A stretch of DNA of 64,000 nucleotides from an uncultured Eubacteriales bacterium (GTDB lineage Bacteria > Bacillota > Clostridia > Lachnospirales > Lachnospiraceae). Location of the stretch: assembly GCA_900319355.1 (NCBI GenBank), contig ONOC01000003.1, positions 18,357 to 82,356 on the forward strand, given 5' to 3'. The notes under the pieces are model-generated. The model ran no database searches. It was not told the DNA's origin and worked only from the letters and a program-made list of their open reading frames with translations. Of the stretch, positions 53,044 through 62,034 are shown piece by piece; within the stretch, counting starts at the first letter, position 1; every line of letters starts with the position of its first letter. The position numbers and the translations under genes are program-made.

Positions 53044-53916
53044 TCAGGCGAGTTCTTTTCCGGTGAGCATCCGGTAAGCCTCTTTGTACTTGGCTATGGT
53101 CCTGTCAATGACATCCTGCGGCAGGTCGTAATCGCTGTCCGGGTTGGCCTTCAGCCAGTCACGGACGAACTGCTTGTCGAATGATGGCTGTGAGTGACCT
53201 GCTTCGTATCCTTCTGCCGGCCAGAAACGGCTGGAGTCGGGGGTGAGCATCTCATCCGCAAGAACGACATTTCCGTTCTCATCCAGACCAAATTCAAACT
53301 TGGTATCGGCGATGATGATGCCTCTGGTCAGAGCATATTCAGCGCAGGCTTTGTACAGCCGGATGGTGTTGTCGCGAAGTGCGGTGGCATATTCCTTTCC
53401 CTTGCCGGGATAGATTTTTTCAAGGACGTCGATGCTCTTCTCATAGCTGATATTTTCGTCATGATCGCCGATTTCGGCCTTGGTGGAAGGTGTATAGATC
53501 GGCTCAGGAAGCTTTGAGCATTCTTTCAGACCTTCAGGGAGACGGATGCCGCAGACTACGCCGCTCTCTTTGTAGCTTGCCCAGCCGCTTCCGGTGATAT
53601 AGCCGCGGACAATGCACTCGATCGGCAGCATATTCAGCTTTTTGCAGAGCATGCTTCTGCCCTCGAATGTATCGTTACGGAAAAATTCAGGCATATCCTT
53701 AACATCGGTGCTGATCATATGGTTCGGGATGATATCCTTTGTGTAATCGAACCAGAACCGTGACATCTGGGTCAGAACTCTGCCCTTGTCGGTGACTGTG
53801 TTCTTCAGAATGACATCGAACGCCGAGATCCTGTCAGTTGCAACCATAATCAGGTTGTCTCCGGTATCATAGATTTCACGGACCTTGCCTTCTTTAATCG
53901 GTTTAAATTCCTGCAT
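53044..53916 (-). CDS. purC: SAICAR synthetase
   Basis: Joins CAIR and aspartate in purine synthesis; cytosolic, 290 aa. KEGKVREIYDTGDNLIMVAT opens the ATP-binding domain, with DRISAFDVIL next. ECIVRGYITGSGWASYKESG and DTKFEFGLDENGNVVLADEM are diagnostic, as is EMLTPDSSRFWPAEGY. The length and layout match the longer (yeast-like) bacterial form. ACAGGAGG precedes the ATG. No other pur gene is adjacent. A candidate -10 (TATACT) lies about 70 bases upstream on the minus strand. Confidence 0.95.
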   Translation of the reverse strand: MQEFKPIKEGKVREIYDTGDNLIMVATDRISAFDVILKNTVTDKGRVLTQMSRFWFDYTKDIIPNHMISTDVKDMPEFFRNDTFEGRSMLCKKLNMLPIECIVRGYITGSGWASYKESGVVCGIRLPEGLKECSKLPEPIYTPSTKAEIGDHDENISYEKSIDVLEKIYPGKGKEYATALRDNTIRLYKACAEYALTRGIIIADTKFEFGLDENGNVVLADEMLTPDSSRFWPAEGYEAGHSQPSFDKQFVRDWLKANPDSDYDLPQDVIDRTIAKYKEAYRMLTGKELA

Positions 53917-54119
53917 GATGAGCCTCCTGTAAGCTTCCTGTTCTTAAGGCGCGCACTTGCCGGGCGCCGGAATCGGTTTGCAAGCTTAGTATAAGAAGGA
54001 ATGAAGGACCGTGCAAGGGTCAAACGTAAAAAGATCTGTGAATGACCGATGCAATCCGGCGTTTCCTATTATATAATGAAGCAACTGAGTGAACAGATTT
54101 CATGAAAGGCTGACTGAAA

Positions 54120-54854
54120 ATGAGAAAAACCATATTTTTTGACCTTGATAATACACTGTACAGTTTTGATCACACGTCTGCCCTGGCCGATCAGGCCGTC
54201 GGGCTGTACTGTGAGCGGCAGTTCGGGATCGACAGAGAGCAGGCGATCCGCGAGACCTATGAGAGCATGAACGAGATCACGGCAAGAATGGGTGAACGGA
54301 ACTCGGCTGTCCATGACCGTCTGATCCGGTTCAAGAATGTGCTTCTGAAGCACGGCTGGCCGGTATTTCCGCACGCGGGAGAGATGTATGAACTCTACTG
54401 GGGCACACTGACGGATGCCATGGTGCCGGAGCCCGGGGTGTATGCCTTTCTTCATGAGCTGAAAAAGGAAGGATTCCGGCTGTTCTGTGCCACGAATATG
54501 ACGAGCCGGATTCAGTACAGAAAAATCCGGAAGCTCGGTATGGGAAGTCTGTTTACGGATCTGATCACCAGTGAGGAAGCCTGCGCGGAGAAGCCGCAGA
54601 AGGAATTTTTTGAGTACTGCGCCGATGCCGCGCTGGAGAAGCCGGAGGCGTGCATTTACGTGGGTGATAATTACAGGCTGGATGTACTCGGATCCAGGCA
54701 GGCGGGCATGAAGTCGATTCATTACCAGACGCCGGATCTGGCCTTACGGCATCGCAAAGCAGAGCCGGGCACGCCGGTGATCACGGATTACCGGGATCTT
54801 GATACCTGCATGAAGATCGTCAGAGCGGTGGCCTGCGACGGACTGATATCGTAG
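54120..54854 (+). CDS. HAD-family phosphatase (YjjG/nucleotidase-like)
   Basis: A 244-residue haloacid-dehalogenase-type phosphatase. Motif I FFDLDNTLYSFDH (nucleophile Asp) is at residues 6-18. Motif II is in FCATNMTSR near 122, motif III Lys in EEACAEKPQKEFFEY near 157, and motif IV in IYVGDNYRLDVLGSRQAGM near 181. The helical cap between motifs I and II fits pyrimidine 5'-nucleotidase or related house-cleaning phosphatases. AAAGG lies before the ATG. Divergent from purC. Substrate unassigned. Confidence 0.88.
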   Translation: MRKTIFFDLDNTLYSFDHTSALADQAVGLYCERQFGIDREQAIRETYESMNEITARMGERNSAVHDRLIRFKNVLLKHGWPVFPHAGEMYELYWGTLTDAMVPEPGVYAFLHELKKEGFRLFCATNMTSRIQYRKIRKLGMGSLFTDLITSEEACAEKPQKEFFEYCADAALEKPEACIYVGDNYRLDVLGSRQAGMKSIHYQTPDLALRHRKAEPGTPVITDYRDLDTCMKIVRAVACDGLIS

Positions 54855-55016
54855 TTTTCTTCAATTCAGGCTGTACATCCGGAAAAGATGATGTTATTAT
54901 TTCTTACCGGCAGTTTGGGACGTTTATTATCAGGAGGGGGCTGCTGAACAGCTGGTGAACCGGCATACCCGAAGTGTGGACCGGCGTTGATTTTTCCTTA
55001 GTGCAGGTGAACTGGA

Positions 55017-57008
55017 ATGAGCGTGAAATTTGAAATCAGTAAAAGAAACTGTATAGGCACCGGAATCGGGGCACTGGTCGGACTGCTGATGTTTATTGCA
55101 ACACGGTATCCGATCTGGGCCTTTTTTCTGTTTGCAGCGGCACTGTTTCTCGTGACCGGTCTTCGATTCGAGATCAGCCGTGAGCATCCGCTTCCCTGGT
55201 TCTGGAGCGGCCTGATCATCGGTCTCGGCTCCATACTGACGATGTACTGCGTGCAGATCGTGATCCTTGATCCGGAAGGTCTTGCCAAATATTTCGGTGA
55301 GGGGCACAAGCCGCTGTATAACGTGCTTCTGATCGCGGCGCTGTATCTGTTCTTCATGGTGATTTTTAACCGGATCAACATAGCGGCGACGGCGGCACAC
55401 ATTCTTCTGATGTGCTTTGCCTTCGGCGATTACTATGTCTATCTGTTCCGCGGCAATGAGATTACGCTGGCGGATCTCGCAACCCTCGATACCGGACTTT
55501 CCGTGGCAGCTGAATACCACTGGGTGCTGCACGACCGGGGTGCGCTGGTGATCATGATCACCATTCTGTACTGCGTGCTGCTCCACAAGATGAGAGTTGT
55601 CCGTTTTCAGAATAAATGGATGCACCGCGTCATCAGCGCCGCCATCGCCATTCTTTTCGTGTGGCGCGTGATCAGTATTACAGATTCCTATGAGACACAG
55701 ACATGGGAGAGGCACGGCAGTGAGCAGGAGGGATTCGTGCTCAACTTTGCCATGAGCATCCGTGATAATTTTGTCTCCGAGCCGGACGGCTACTCTGAGG
55801 AGGCCATCTCGGCACTGGAGAAGGAATACGGCGATGAATCGAAGGCGGTTCAGAACGTCACCACCAATAAAAAGGTAAAGAAACCGACCATCATCATGAT
55901 CATGGATGAGTCTTTTGCCGATCTCGGTGTTCTCGGTGAGATGAATACGAATATCGGCGATTACATGCCGTTTATTCATTCCATGTCAGAAAATACGATC
56001 AAGGGCTATGCGCTGTCTTCCGTCTTCGGTGCAAAGACGCCGGATTCGGAATGGGAGGCCATGACAGGCAACAGTATGGGTTTCCTGCCCGCAGGTTCCG
56101 TTCCCTACCAGCAGTACATGAGGGATGATCCTACATCCATCGTTTCCACGCTGAAGAACGACGGCTATACGGCGGTTGCAATGCATCCGTATCTGGCGGG
56201 CGGCTGGCGCAGACAGACCGTTTATCCGAAACTCGGCTTTGATGAGCAGTACTTCCTTGACAACCCGAAGGGCTACTTTGATGAGACGAAGACGCTCCGC
56301 AAGTATGTGACGGATCAGGAGCTTTTTGACAAGCTGATTGCCCGTTATGAGGAGAAGGGTGCTGACGAGAGCCTGTTCATGCTTGGCGTGACCATGCAGA
56401 ACCACGGCGGCTACGACGATTATTATCCGGATTTCGAGACCAAGGTACGGTATATGGATGCCCCGTATTATACGGATGTGAACCAGTATCTGACGGTGGC
56501 CAATGCGACGGATACCGCCGTGAAGAATCTGATCACGTATTTCGAAGGCGTGGATGATCCGGTGGAGATTATTTTCTTCGGTGATCATCAGCCGAGCCTG
56601 AACAGTGCGTTTTATCAGAAACTGAACGGCAAGGGCATGAGCGGCCTGACCATGGATGAGCTCGAGAATTTCTTTAAGGTACCGTTCTTTATCTGGACAA
56701 ATTACGACACAGATTCCGTTACTTTCGAGCACATGAGTTTTAACTATCTGTCGACGCTTGCACTGGAAAGAGCCAATATTGAGCTTCCGCCGTACAACGT
56801 ATTCCTCTCGAACCTGATGAAAAAAATTCCTGCCATGAATTCCAGAGGATATTATTCCGAGTCCCTCGGAAGATACATTCATTATGAGGATGCGTCCGGA
56901 GAAGAGGCACAGTGGCTGAATCAGTACAACATACTGGAATATAACGGTATCTTCGGAAAGAAGAAAACAAGCAGTGTATTTTTCCCGTATCTGAAGAATG
57001 CAGGCTGA
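55017..57008 (+). CDS. LTA-synthase-like membrane sulfatase/phosphoglycerol transferase
   Basis: A 663-residue protein with about five N-terminal membrane helices (to about 225) and an extracellular alkaline-phosphatase-fold domain. The domain begins PTIIMIMDESFADLGVLGE near 288 (metal-binding Asp/Glu). The catalytic Thr is in VFGAKTPDSEWEAMTGNS near 341. FMLGVTMQNHGGYDD and IIFFGDHQPSLN near 522 carry further metal ligands. This is the lipoteichoic-acid synthase family, which moves glycerol-phosphate from phosphatidylglycerol onto glycolipids or glycans. AGGTGA precedes the ATG. It is followed closely by a small membrane protein. It may act on a teichoic acid or glycan rather than on LTA itself. 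Confidence 0.88.
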   Translation: MSVKFEISKRNCIGTGIGALVGLLMFIATRYPIWAFFLFAAALFLVTGLRFEISREHPLPWFWSGLIIGLGSILTMYCVQIVILDPEGLAKYFGEGHKPLYNVLLIAALYLFFMVIFNRINIAATAAHILLMCFAFGDYYVYLFRGNEITLADLATLDTGLSVAAEYHWVLHDRGALVIMITILYCVLLHKMRVVRFQNKWMHRVISAAIAILFVWRVISITDSYETQTWERHGSEQEGFVLNFAMSIRDNFVSEPDGYSEEAISALEKEYGDESKAVQNVTTNKKVKKPTIIMIMDESFADLGVLGEMNTNIGDYMPFIHSMSENTIKGYALSSVFGAKTPDSEWEAMTGNSMGFLPAGSVPYQQYMRDDPTSIVSTLKNDGYTAVAMHPYLAGGWRRQTVYPKLGFDEQYFLDNPKGYFDETKTLRKYVTDQELFDKLIARYEEKGADESLFMLGVTMQNHGGYDDYYPDFETKVRYMDAPYYTDVNQYLTVANATDTAVKNLITYFEGVDDPVEIIFFGDHQPSLNSAFYQKLNGKGMSGLTMDELENFFKVPFFIWTNYDTDSVTFEHMSFNYLSTLALERANIELPPYNVFLSNLMKKIPAMNSRGYYSESLGRYIHYEDASGEEAQWLNQYNILEYNGIFGKKKTSSVFFPYLKNAG

Positions 57009-57059
57009 CGGTACGGAGCGTACGGATTTTTCTGCAGCATGAGTTCGGGAGAACAGGAT

Positions 57060-57545
57060 TTGAAAAAAAGATATCTGGCGATCGGCATATCACTTCTTGT
57101 GGCCGGCGCGGTCTGTGCGGCGGCCGGCATCTGGATTTTTTCAGACAGCAGATGGCAGTATCTCCTGCTGGAGATCATCGGAGCCGCACTGATTCTGGCG
57201 GGGCTGACACCCCTGATCCGGCTGTGGCAGATGAGAAAGCCTGCCGGACCCTCAGAGGCGGGCGGCAGGACAGATGCCGCCGGCAGCAGTGTGCACCATG
57301 CAGGTGATGTCATTACGGCGGAGATTATCGGCGTCACGAGGAATCTTCGCGGAAGCAGCAGCGAAAATACGGAGTATTATGTGATCTGCAGGGCATATGA
57401 CGCTTCGACGAGGCAGTATGAGACGTACACGAGCCGCGCGCTGAAGGATTATCCCGGAAAGCAGATCATCGGGAAACAGGTAACGGTCCGCTTTCATTCC
57501 GGACAGCCCGGGGACTATGAGGTGGATCTGGATACGATCAGATAG
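57060..57545 (+). CDS. Small two-helix membrane protein, unknown function
   Basis: About 161 residues. Two membrane helices near 4-25 (AIGISLLVAGAVCAAAGIWI) and 33-52 (LLLEIIGAALILAGLTPLI). A Gly/Ala/Ser-rich linker follows, then a beta-rich C-terminal domain (EYYVICRAYDASTRQYETYT, VTVRFHSGQPGDYEVDLDTI). It recalls DUF3592-type domains, but the match is weak. The frame opens at ATG 57039. The TTG at 57060 has GGGAG eight bases before it and starts MKKRYLAIG directly before the first helix, so it is preferred. It lies 51 bases after the LTA-synthase-like gene and may share its transcript. Confidence 0.65.
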   Translation: MKKRYLAIGISLLVAGAVCAAAGIWIFSDSRWQYLLLEIIGAALILAGLTPLIRLWQMRKPAGPSEAGGRTDAAGSSVHHAGDVITAEIIGVTRNLRGSSSENTEYYVICRAYDASTRQYETYTSRALKDYPGKQIIGKQVTVRFHSGQPGDYEVDLDTIR

Positions 57546-57640
57546 AAGTGCGTCGTCTGAATGGCCGGCCCGGAAGACCGGCAGGCGTTACAGGCTGAAG
57601 AACCGGTGCGGCGCAGTCAGGTGCAAAGAAAACGAAAAAA

Positions 57641-57680
57641 GACGGGGCGATGCGACATCTGCTGCATCGCCCCGTTTTCA
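57641..57680. terminator. Bidirectional terminator
   Basis: GACGGGGCGATGC pairs with GCATCGCCCCGTT around an 8-11-base loop. TTTTC follows on the plus strand and TTTTTTC on the minus strand. It separates the convergent small membrane protein and PTS IIC genes. Confidence 0.85.
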
Positions 57681-57705
57681 TACATCTGTATCAGAACCGT
57701 CAGCC

Positions 57706-58821
57706 TCAGGCGAGTTTCATGTCGCCGTCGTGAACCCATCCGGCTTTGCGGCAGATCGCGTTGACAACCGGTGTGATGACCGCCGGCAGTATGAAGCTGA
57801 TCAGAATCAGGCCGAGCCAGTCTCTGGCGGTGATCGCCGTTCTGGCGCCGGCTTCGATATCGCTGATCCATCCCTGGAATACACCGATCTGGCCGCAGAG
57901 ACCGCAGGTGCCCATACCGGAGTCAATGGCGGGACCGTTCATTTCCAGATGGAAAACGCAGGTGGCTATCGGTCCGGTGATGGCGGAAGTCACGATCGGA
58001 GCGATCCAGATGCGGGGATTCCTGACGATATTCGGCATCTGGAGCATGGAGGTTCCGATGCCCTGGGAGACCAGGCCGCCCCAGCGGTTTTCACGGAAGC
58101 TGATGACGGCGAAACCGATCATCTGGGCGCAGCATCCGGCGACGGCCGCGCCGCCGGCAAGGCCGGTCAGTGAAAAGGCGGCACAGATCGCGGCGGAAGA
58201 AATCGGGAGCGTCAGTGCGATGCCGACCAGAACCGAAACCGCGATGCCCATCAGGAACGGCTGAAGTTCTGTCGCTGCCATGATAACGTTGCCGACGAGC
58301 ATGGCCAGTTTCCCGAGAGGCGGTGCCAGCAGCCAGGAGAGGAAAACACCGACGCCGATGGTGACAAACGGCGTGACGAGAATATCAACCTTCGTTTCAC
58401 CTGCCACCATCTTGCCGATCTCGGCCGTGATAATGGCAACAAAAAGAACCGCGAGCGGACCGCCTGCGCCGCCGAGTGCATTGGAGGCAAATCCGACGGC
58501 GACGAGGGAGAACAGAACCAGCGGCGGACATTTGAGCGCATAGCCGATAGCAACAGCCATGGCCGGTCCGCTCATGGCCATGGCGAGACCACCTATCGTG
58601 TAATCAGTGCCGGCAACAGTTGCCACCGTAGCCTGCAGGAACGGAATATGAAAGAGCGTCCCGAGCGTGTTGATGATGGTTCCGATCAGAAGTGAACAGA
58701 AAAGCCCCTGGGCCATGGCGCCCAGCGCATCTATGCCGTACCGCTTCATCGAAATCTCAATGTTCTTCCTTTTCAGGAAGGCTTTAAAACCTGATGGTTC
58801 ATCTGATGCTGAAGTTTCCAT
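57706..58821 (-). CDS. PTS IIC-like membrane protein (EIIC_2 family)
   Basis: A 371-residue integral membrane protein of the PTS_EIIC_2 family, stand-alone IIC-like transporters or regulators without fused IIA/IIB. It has about nine hydrophobic segments with many small residues: IDALGAMAQGLFCSLLIG, DYTIGGLAMAMSGPAMAV, FASNALGGAGGPLAVLF, GIGTSMLQMPNIVRNPRIW, MGTCGLCGQIGVFQGW. No phosphorylatable Cys/His domain is present, so how it would be energised is unknown. AAAGGGGA precedes the ATG. A 355-nt structured leader and a divergent promoter precede it. Ends in DGDMKLA. Confidence 0.85.
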   Translation of the reverse strand: METSASDEPSGFKAFLKRKNIEISMKRYGIDALGAMAQGLFCSLLIGTIINTLGTLFHIPFLQATVATVAGTDYTIGGLAMAMSGPAMAVAIGYALKCPPLVLFSLVAVGFASNALGGAGGPLAVLFVAIITAEIGKMVAGETKVDILVTPFVTIGVGVFLSWLLAPPLGKLAMLVGNVIMAATELQPFLMGIAVSVLVGIALTLPISSAAICAAFSLTGLAGGAAVAGCCAQMIGFAVISFRENRWGGLVSQGIGTSMLQMPNIVRNPRIWIAPIVTSAITGPIATCVFHLEMNGPAIDSGMGTCGLCGQIGVFQGWISDIEAGARTAITARDWLGLILISFILPAVITPVVNAICRKAGWVHDGDMKLA

Positions 58822-59176
58822 GTCTGTTTTCCCCTTTCCGTTTCAGGCATATAAAGAGGAACTGTCGTCCCGCCCGGATACGGGTACGGCGCCAGTCCCT
58901 GAGGCATGATGTACACACGCTGCCGGAGCCACGGAGCACTTTCATACGCGACGCGCTGTCGATTGTTCTGAAGCGCAGCAGCGTGCCGACGGATGCAGTC
59001 ACCCTTTGAGCGACTTCACAGAGCCGATGTATCTCCCGGTCAGTCGAACCTGATAAGGCGAACAGCGCGAGGACCCGTTCAAGCCTGCGTCAGCAGGCGC
59101 GTTCCGCAGCGCCGCCTTTCAGGTGAGAATGGCCGTCGGAGATACACGGCGAATGTGACCGGGCACAGTAACATTA
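58822..59176 (-). ncRNA. Structured leader RNA of the PTS IIC gene (possible riboswitch)
   Basis: From the predicted start near 59176 to the gene there are about 355 transcribed, non-coding bases. Stem P1: 59138-59146 with 59028-59036, 9 bp. Inside it P2: 59113-59124 with 59048-59060, 12 bp with one bulged base. Inside that P3: GCCTGC/GCAGGC at 59083-59098. Further down are a 7-bp hairpin at 58998-59014 and another at 58858-58899 with an inner CCCG/CGGG. The last two contain pairs that are G-U on the minus strand but mismatched on the plus strand, which fixes the sense. No family was recognised. Confidence 0.65.
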
Positions 59177-59182
59177 AATGCG

Positions 59183-59211
59183 ATTATACCAGAATACGAT
59201 ATGGACGTAAA
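59183..59211 (-). promoter_or_regulatory. Promoter of the PTS IIC leader
   Basis: On the minus strand: TTTACG (complement of 59206-59211), 17 bases, perfect TATAAT (complement of 59183-59188). Confidence 0.6.
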
Positions 59212-59230
59212 GGAAAGGAAAGTTTACAAT
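59202..59230 (+). promoter_or_regulatory. Divergent promoter of the spermidine-synthase-like gene
   Basis: TGGACG, 17 bases, TACAAT at 59225-59230. Its -35 overlaps the -35 of the opposite promoter, so the two probably compete. Confidence 0.5.
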
Positions 59231-59302
59231 ATTCCGGTATGTGAACAGGATGAGCGGCAGACGATGCGGGCTGCCGCGGCAAAGACAGGATCGGAAAAAA
59301 TT

Positions 59303-60931
59303 ATGGATTATCGCATTCTTCAGAACAAGACGTATCTGTATCTGACGGAGTTTTTCTCCGGCATGGCCGTGATGGCGGTCGAGCTTGGAGCGAGCCGGCT
59401 GCTGGCACCGTATTTTTCGTCTTCTCAGATTGTGTGGACAATCATCATTTCCACGATTATGATCGCCATGGCGCTCGGCAACATTTACGGCGGACGCAGT
59501 GCAGACAGAAATCCGGATCCGGACCGCCTGTACAGAAGGCTTCTGGTGGCTGCGGTCTGGATCGCAGCCATTCCGGTGCTCGGGAAATATATCATTGTGG
59601 GCATCACGGGCATTCTTGTGGTGACGATCGACAACAACCTGCTGATTATCGCGGGCTTCCTGGCCTGCCTGGTGATTTTTGTATTCCCCTGCTTTCTGCT
59701 CGGAACCGTGACGCCGTCACTGACGAAATTTGCCGTCAGAAGTCTGGAGGACAGCGGCAGCACCGTCGGCAGGCTGAATGCGTCAAATACCGTCGGCAGC
59801 ATCATCGGCACCTTTACGCCGACTTTCCTGACCATCCCGGCTTTCGGAACGGCGGTGACATTCCTGATTTTTTCAGGCATTGTGCTGATGCTGGCGCTTG
59901 TCTATTTCCTGAGCCGGAAAACCTGCCGCATCCGCTGTCTTGTGGCGGTACTTCTGTTTGTGCTCTGCACCGTTTTCGGACATCGCAGCAATTTTGCCTT
60001 CTGGGAGAATCATCTGGCCTATGAGGGAGAGTCGATCTACAATTACCTGCAGGTGAAGGAAGACAGTGAAAATGTCATCCTGTCGACCAACGTCATGTTC
60101 GGCGTGCAGTCGATCACGAAGAAGGACGGATCCCTGACCGGTATGTATTATGATTATGCGATGCTTGCGCCGGTGATGGCGGGCATCACAGAAAAATCCG
60201 GCGGCTCCACCGGGGATGACGGCAGCCGGCCGCGTCTTCTGATCCTCGGCAACGGCAGCGGGACCTATGCCCGCGAGTGTGAGAAGTATTTCGGGGACGA
60301 CATGGATATCAGCGGCGTCGAGATCGATCAGAAAATCACGGACCTTGCGCGGACGTATTTTGACCTGCCGGAGGATGTGCAGGTGACGACTTATGACGGG
60401 CGGGCCTGGCTGGAGGCAGACACCGGGAAATATGATGTGATCATGGTCGATGCGTTTCAGGATATCTCCGTGCCGTTTCAGATGTCCTCCGCGGAATTCT
60501 TCACGCTTGTAAAAAATCACCTGAAGGACAGCGGCGTGATGGTGGTCAATGAAAATATGCGTGCCGACGGTGAAAACAGCATCAATGAGTATCTGTCCGA
60601 TACCATTGCGTCGGTTTTTCCGTATGTGAGCACGGTGGATGTCGATGGGTATACGAACCGGGAACTGTTTGCTTCACTGCGCCCGGTGTCGGAAGGCACG
60701 ATGGACCGCCGCCTGTCGGCGGTCGGGGACGGCGGCCTCCGGCGTCTCCTTCAGAAAGTGTACGGACATACCACGGCATATGAAGGGGGAGATCATATCC
60801 TGACCGATGACAGAGCACCGGTGGAAATGCTTTCCATGCGTGCCGTGGATTCGATCATACGGGATGAACTGGCTTATTATAAGCAGATTTTCCGGGAGCA
60901 GGGCTTTGCGGGACTTCTGAATGAGGTATGA
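59303..60931 (+). CDS. Fused membrane/spermidine-synthase-like protein
   Basis: About 542 residues. The N-terminal half (to about 250) has seven or so membrane helices of the spermidine-synthase-associated MFS-like type (FSGMAVMAVELGASRLLAPY, then FVFPCFLLGTVTPSLTKFAV and GSIIGTFTPTFLTIP). The C-terminal half is a Rossmann-like spermidine-synthase fold: RLLILGNGSGTYARECEKYF, DISGVEIDQKITDLARTYF and YDVIMVDAFQDISVPFQMSS. The polyamine-synthase catalytic DxxDP is not plain, so the product is unknown. The frame is open back to 59201, but the promoter at 59202-59230 rules that start out. ATG 59264 and ATG 59303 remain; I chose 59303, close to the first helix. An AEC transporter follows. Confidence 0.82.
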   Translation: MDYRILQNKTYLYLTEFFSGMAVMAVELGASRLLAPYFSSSQIVWTIIISTIMIAMALGNIYGGRSADRNPDPDRLYRRLLVAAVWIAAIPVLGKYIIVGITGILVVTIDNNLLIIAGFLACLVIFVFPCFLLGTVTPSLTKFAVRSLEDSGSTVGRLNASNTVGSIIGTFTPTFLTIPAFGTAVTFLIFSGIVLMLALVYFLSRKTCRIRCLVAVLLFVLCTVFGHRSNFAFWENHLAYEGESIYNYLQVKEDSENVILSTNVMFGVQSITKKDGSLTGMYYDYAMLAPVMAGITEKSGGSTGDDGSRPRLLILGNGSGTYARECEKYFGDDMDISGVEIDQKITDLARTYFDLPEDVQVTTYDGRAWLEADTGKYDVIMVDAFQDISVPFQMSSAEFFTLVKNHLKDSGVMVVNENMRADGENSINEYLSDTIASVFPYVSTVDVDGYTNRELFASLRPVSEGTMDRRLSAVGDGGLRRLLQKVYGHTTAYEGGDHILTDDRAPVEMLSMRAVDSIIRDELAYYKQIFREQGFAGLLNEV

Positions 60932-60951
60932 GATAAGGAACGGGTACAGTT

Positions 60952-61896
60952 ATGGATAATCTGATGTTCTGTCTGAACGCCACCCTTCCGGTGTTTTTCA
61001 TGATGGCGCTCGGCTATTTGCTGCACAGAGCGGGGTGGATCAGCGATGCCTTCGCCTCCGGCATGAATTCCTTTGTATTTAAACTGGCGCTGCCGGTGAG
61101 TCTGTTTACGCAGCTCTGTGATGTGGATTTCTATCAGGTGTGGGACGGCAGATTTGTGGGTTTCTGCTTTGTGGCCACGCTGATCAGCATTATGATCTCG
61201 GTGCTGTTTTCCCTTCTTCTGAAGGACGGCAGCGGCCGCGGCGAATTTGTTCAGGCCGCATACCGGAGCAGTGCCTCTCTTCTCGGCATGACCTATATTC
61301 AGAATATGTACAGTTCTGCGGAGGGCGGTGCGCTGATGATGCTGGGCGCGGTCCCGCTGTATAATGTGATGGCGGTCATCGTGCTTTCGCTGATGAAGCC
61401 CGGCAGCACCGGGCTCGACCGGAAACGGCTGAAGCAGGCACTGATCGGCATTGTGACCAATCCGATCATCTGGGGGATTCTGCTCGGATTCGCTTGGGCG
61501 CTGCTCGGACTGCCTCTGCCCCGGATGGCTTCGACGACTCTCGATTATATCGGCCGGTGCGCCTCACCGATGGGACTGATGGCCATGGGCGCGAGTCTTG
61601 ATTTTTCTTCCCTCCGGAAGAAGATCCGCCCGGTGATCGGTGCCTCTTTTCTGAAACTGATCGGGTTCCCGGCGATTTTTATTCCGGTGGCCGTTCATCT
61701 GGGATTCCATTCGGAGGAACTCGCGGCGGCACTGATCATGCTCGGTTCTGCATCGACGGTAGCAGGTTATGTCATGGCGAAGAACATGGGACACGAGGGC
61801 ACGGTTTCGGCGGGAACCGTCGCGCTGACGACGCTGCTTTCCTCCTTTACACTCACGTTCTGGCTGTGGATCCTGAAGACGGCCGGTCTGCTCTGA
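60952..61896 (+). CDS. AEC-family transporter (auxin-efflux-carrier type)
   Basis: A 314-residue membrane protein with about ten hydrophobic helices. FFMMALGYLLHRAGWISDAF and MNSFVFKLALPVSLFTQLCD open it, typical of MleP/YfdV-type AEC carriers, which carry malate or other organic anions in studied bacteria. GIVTNPIIWGILLGFAWALL and SPMGLMAMGASLDF are the central family signatures. GSASTVAGYVMAKNMGHEG near the end completes the pattern. It starts 20 bases after the preceding gene and is probably in the same transcript. Substrate not assignable. Confidence 0.9.
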   Translation: MDNLMFCLNATLPVFFMMALGYLLHRAGWISDAFASGMNSFVFKLALPVSLFTQLCDVDFYQVWDGRFVGFCFVATLISIMISVLFSLLLKDGSGRGEFVQAAYRSSASLLGMTYIQNMYSSAEGGALMMLGAVPLYNVMAVIVLSLMKPGSTGLDRKRLKQALIGIVTNPIIWGILLGFAWALLGLPLPRMASTTLDYIGRCASPMGLMAMGASLDFSSLRKKIRPVIGASFLKLIGFPAIFIPVAVHLGFHSEELAAALIMLGSASTVAGYVMAKNMGHEGTVSAGTVALTTLLSSFTLTFWLWILKTAGLL

Positions 61897-61975
61897 TCGG
61901 AGCACGGCCGGTTCGGGGAAGGACCAGATTCAGCGCAGGGTGAGTATATGGCGCGGGAACAGATAGCATGGATGT

Positions 61976-62018
61976 GAAAAATCCCCGGCGGACCGTTTCC
62001 GGTTCTCCGGGGATTCTT
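61976..62018. terminator. Bidirectional terminator between the AEC gene and glgD
   Basis: AATCCCCGG (61980-61988) pairs with CCGGGGATT (62007-62015), with CTTT after it on the plus strand and TTTTTC on the minus strand. Confidence 0.85.
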
Positions 62019-62034
62019 TATGACGGTTATGCCA

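Noticed and set aside
59041-59060. tRNA-like GGTTCGA stretch in the PTS leader
   Set aside because: No acceptor, D or anticodon arms can be built around it; it belongs to the P2 stem region.
58822-59176. RNase P RNA, SRP RNA, tmRNA or TPP riboswitch in the PTS leader
   Set aside because: The conserved cores of these RNAs were looked for on both strands and not found.
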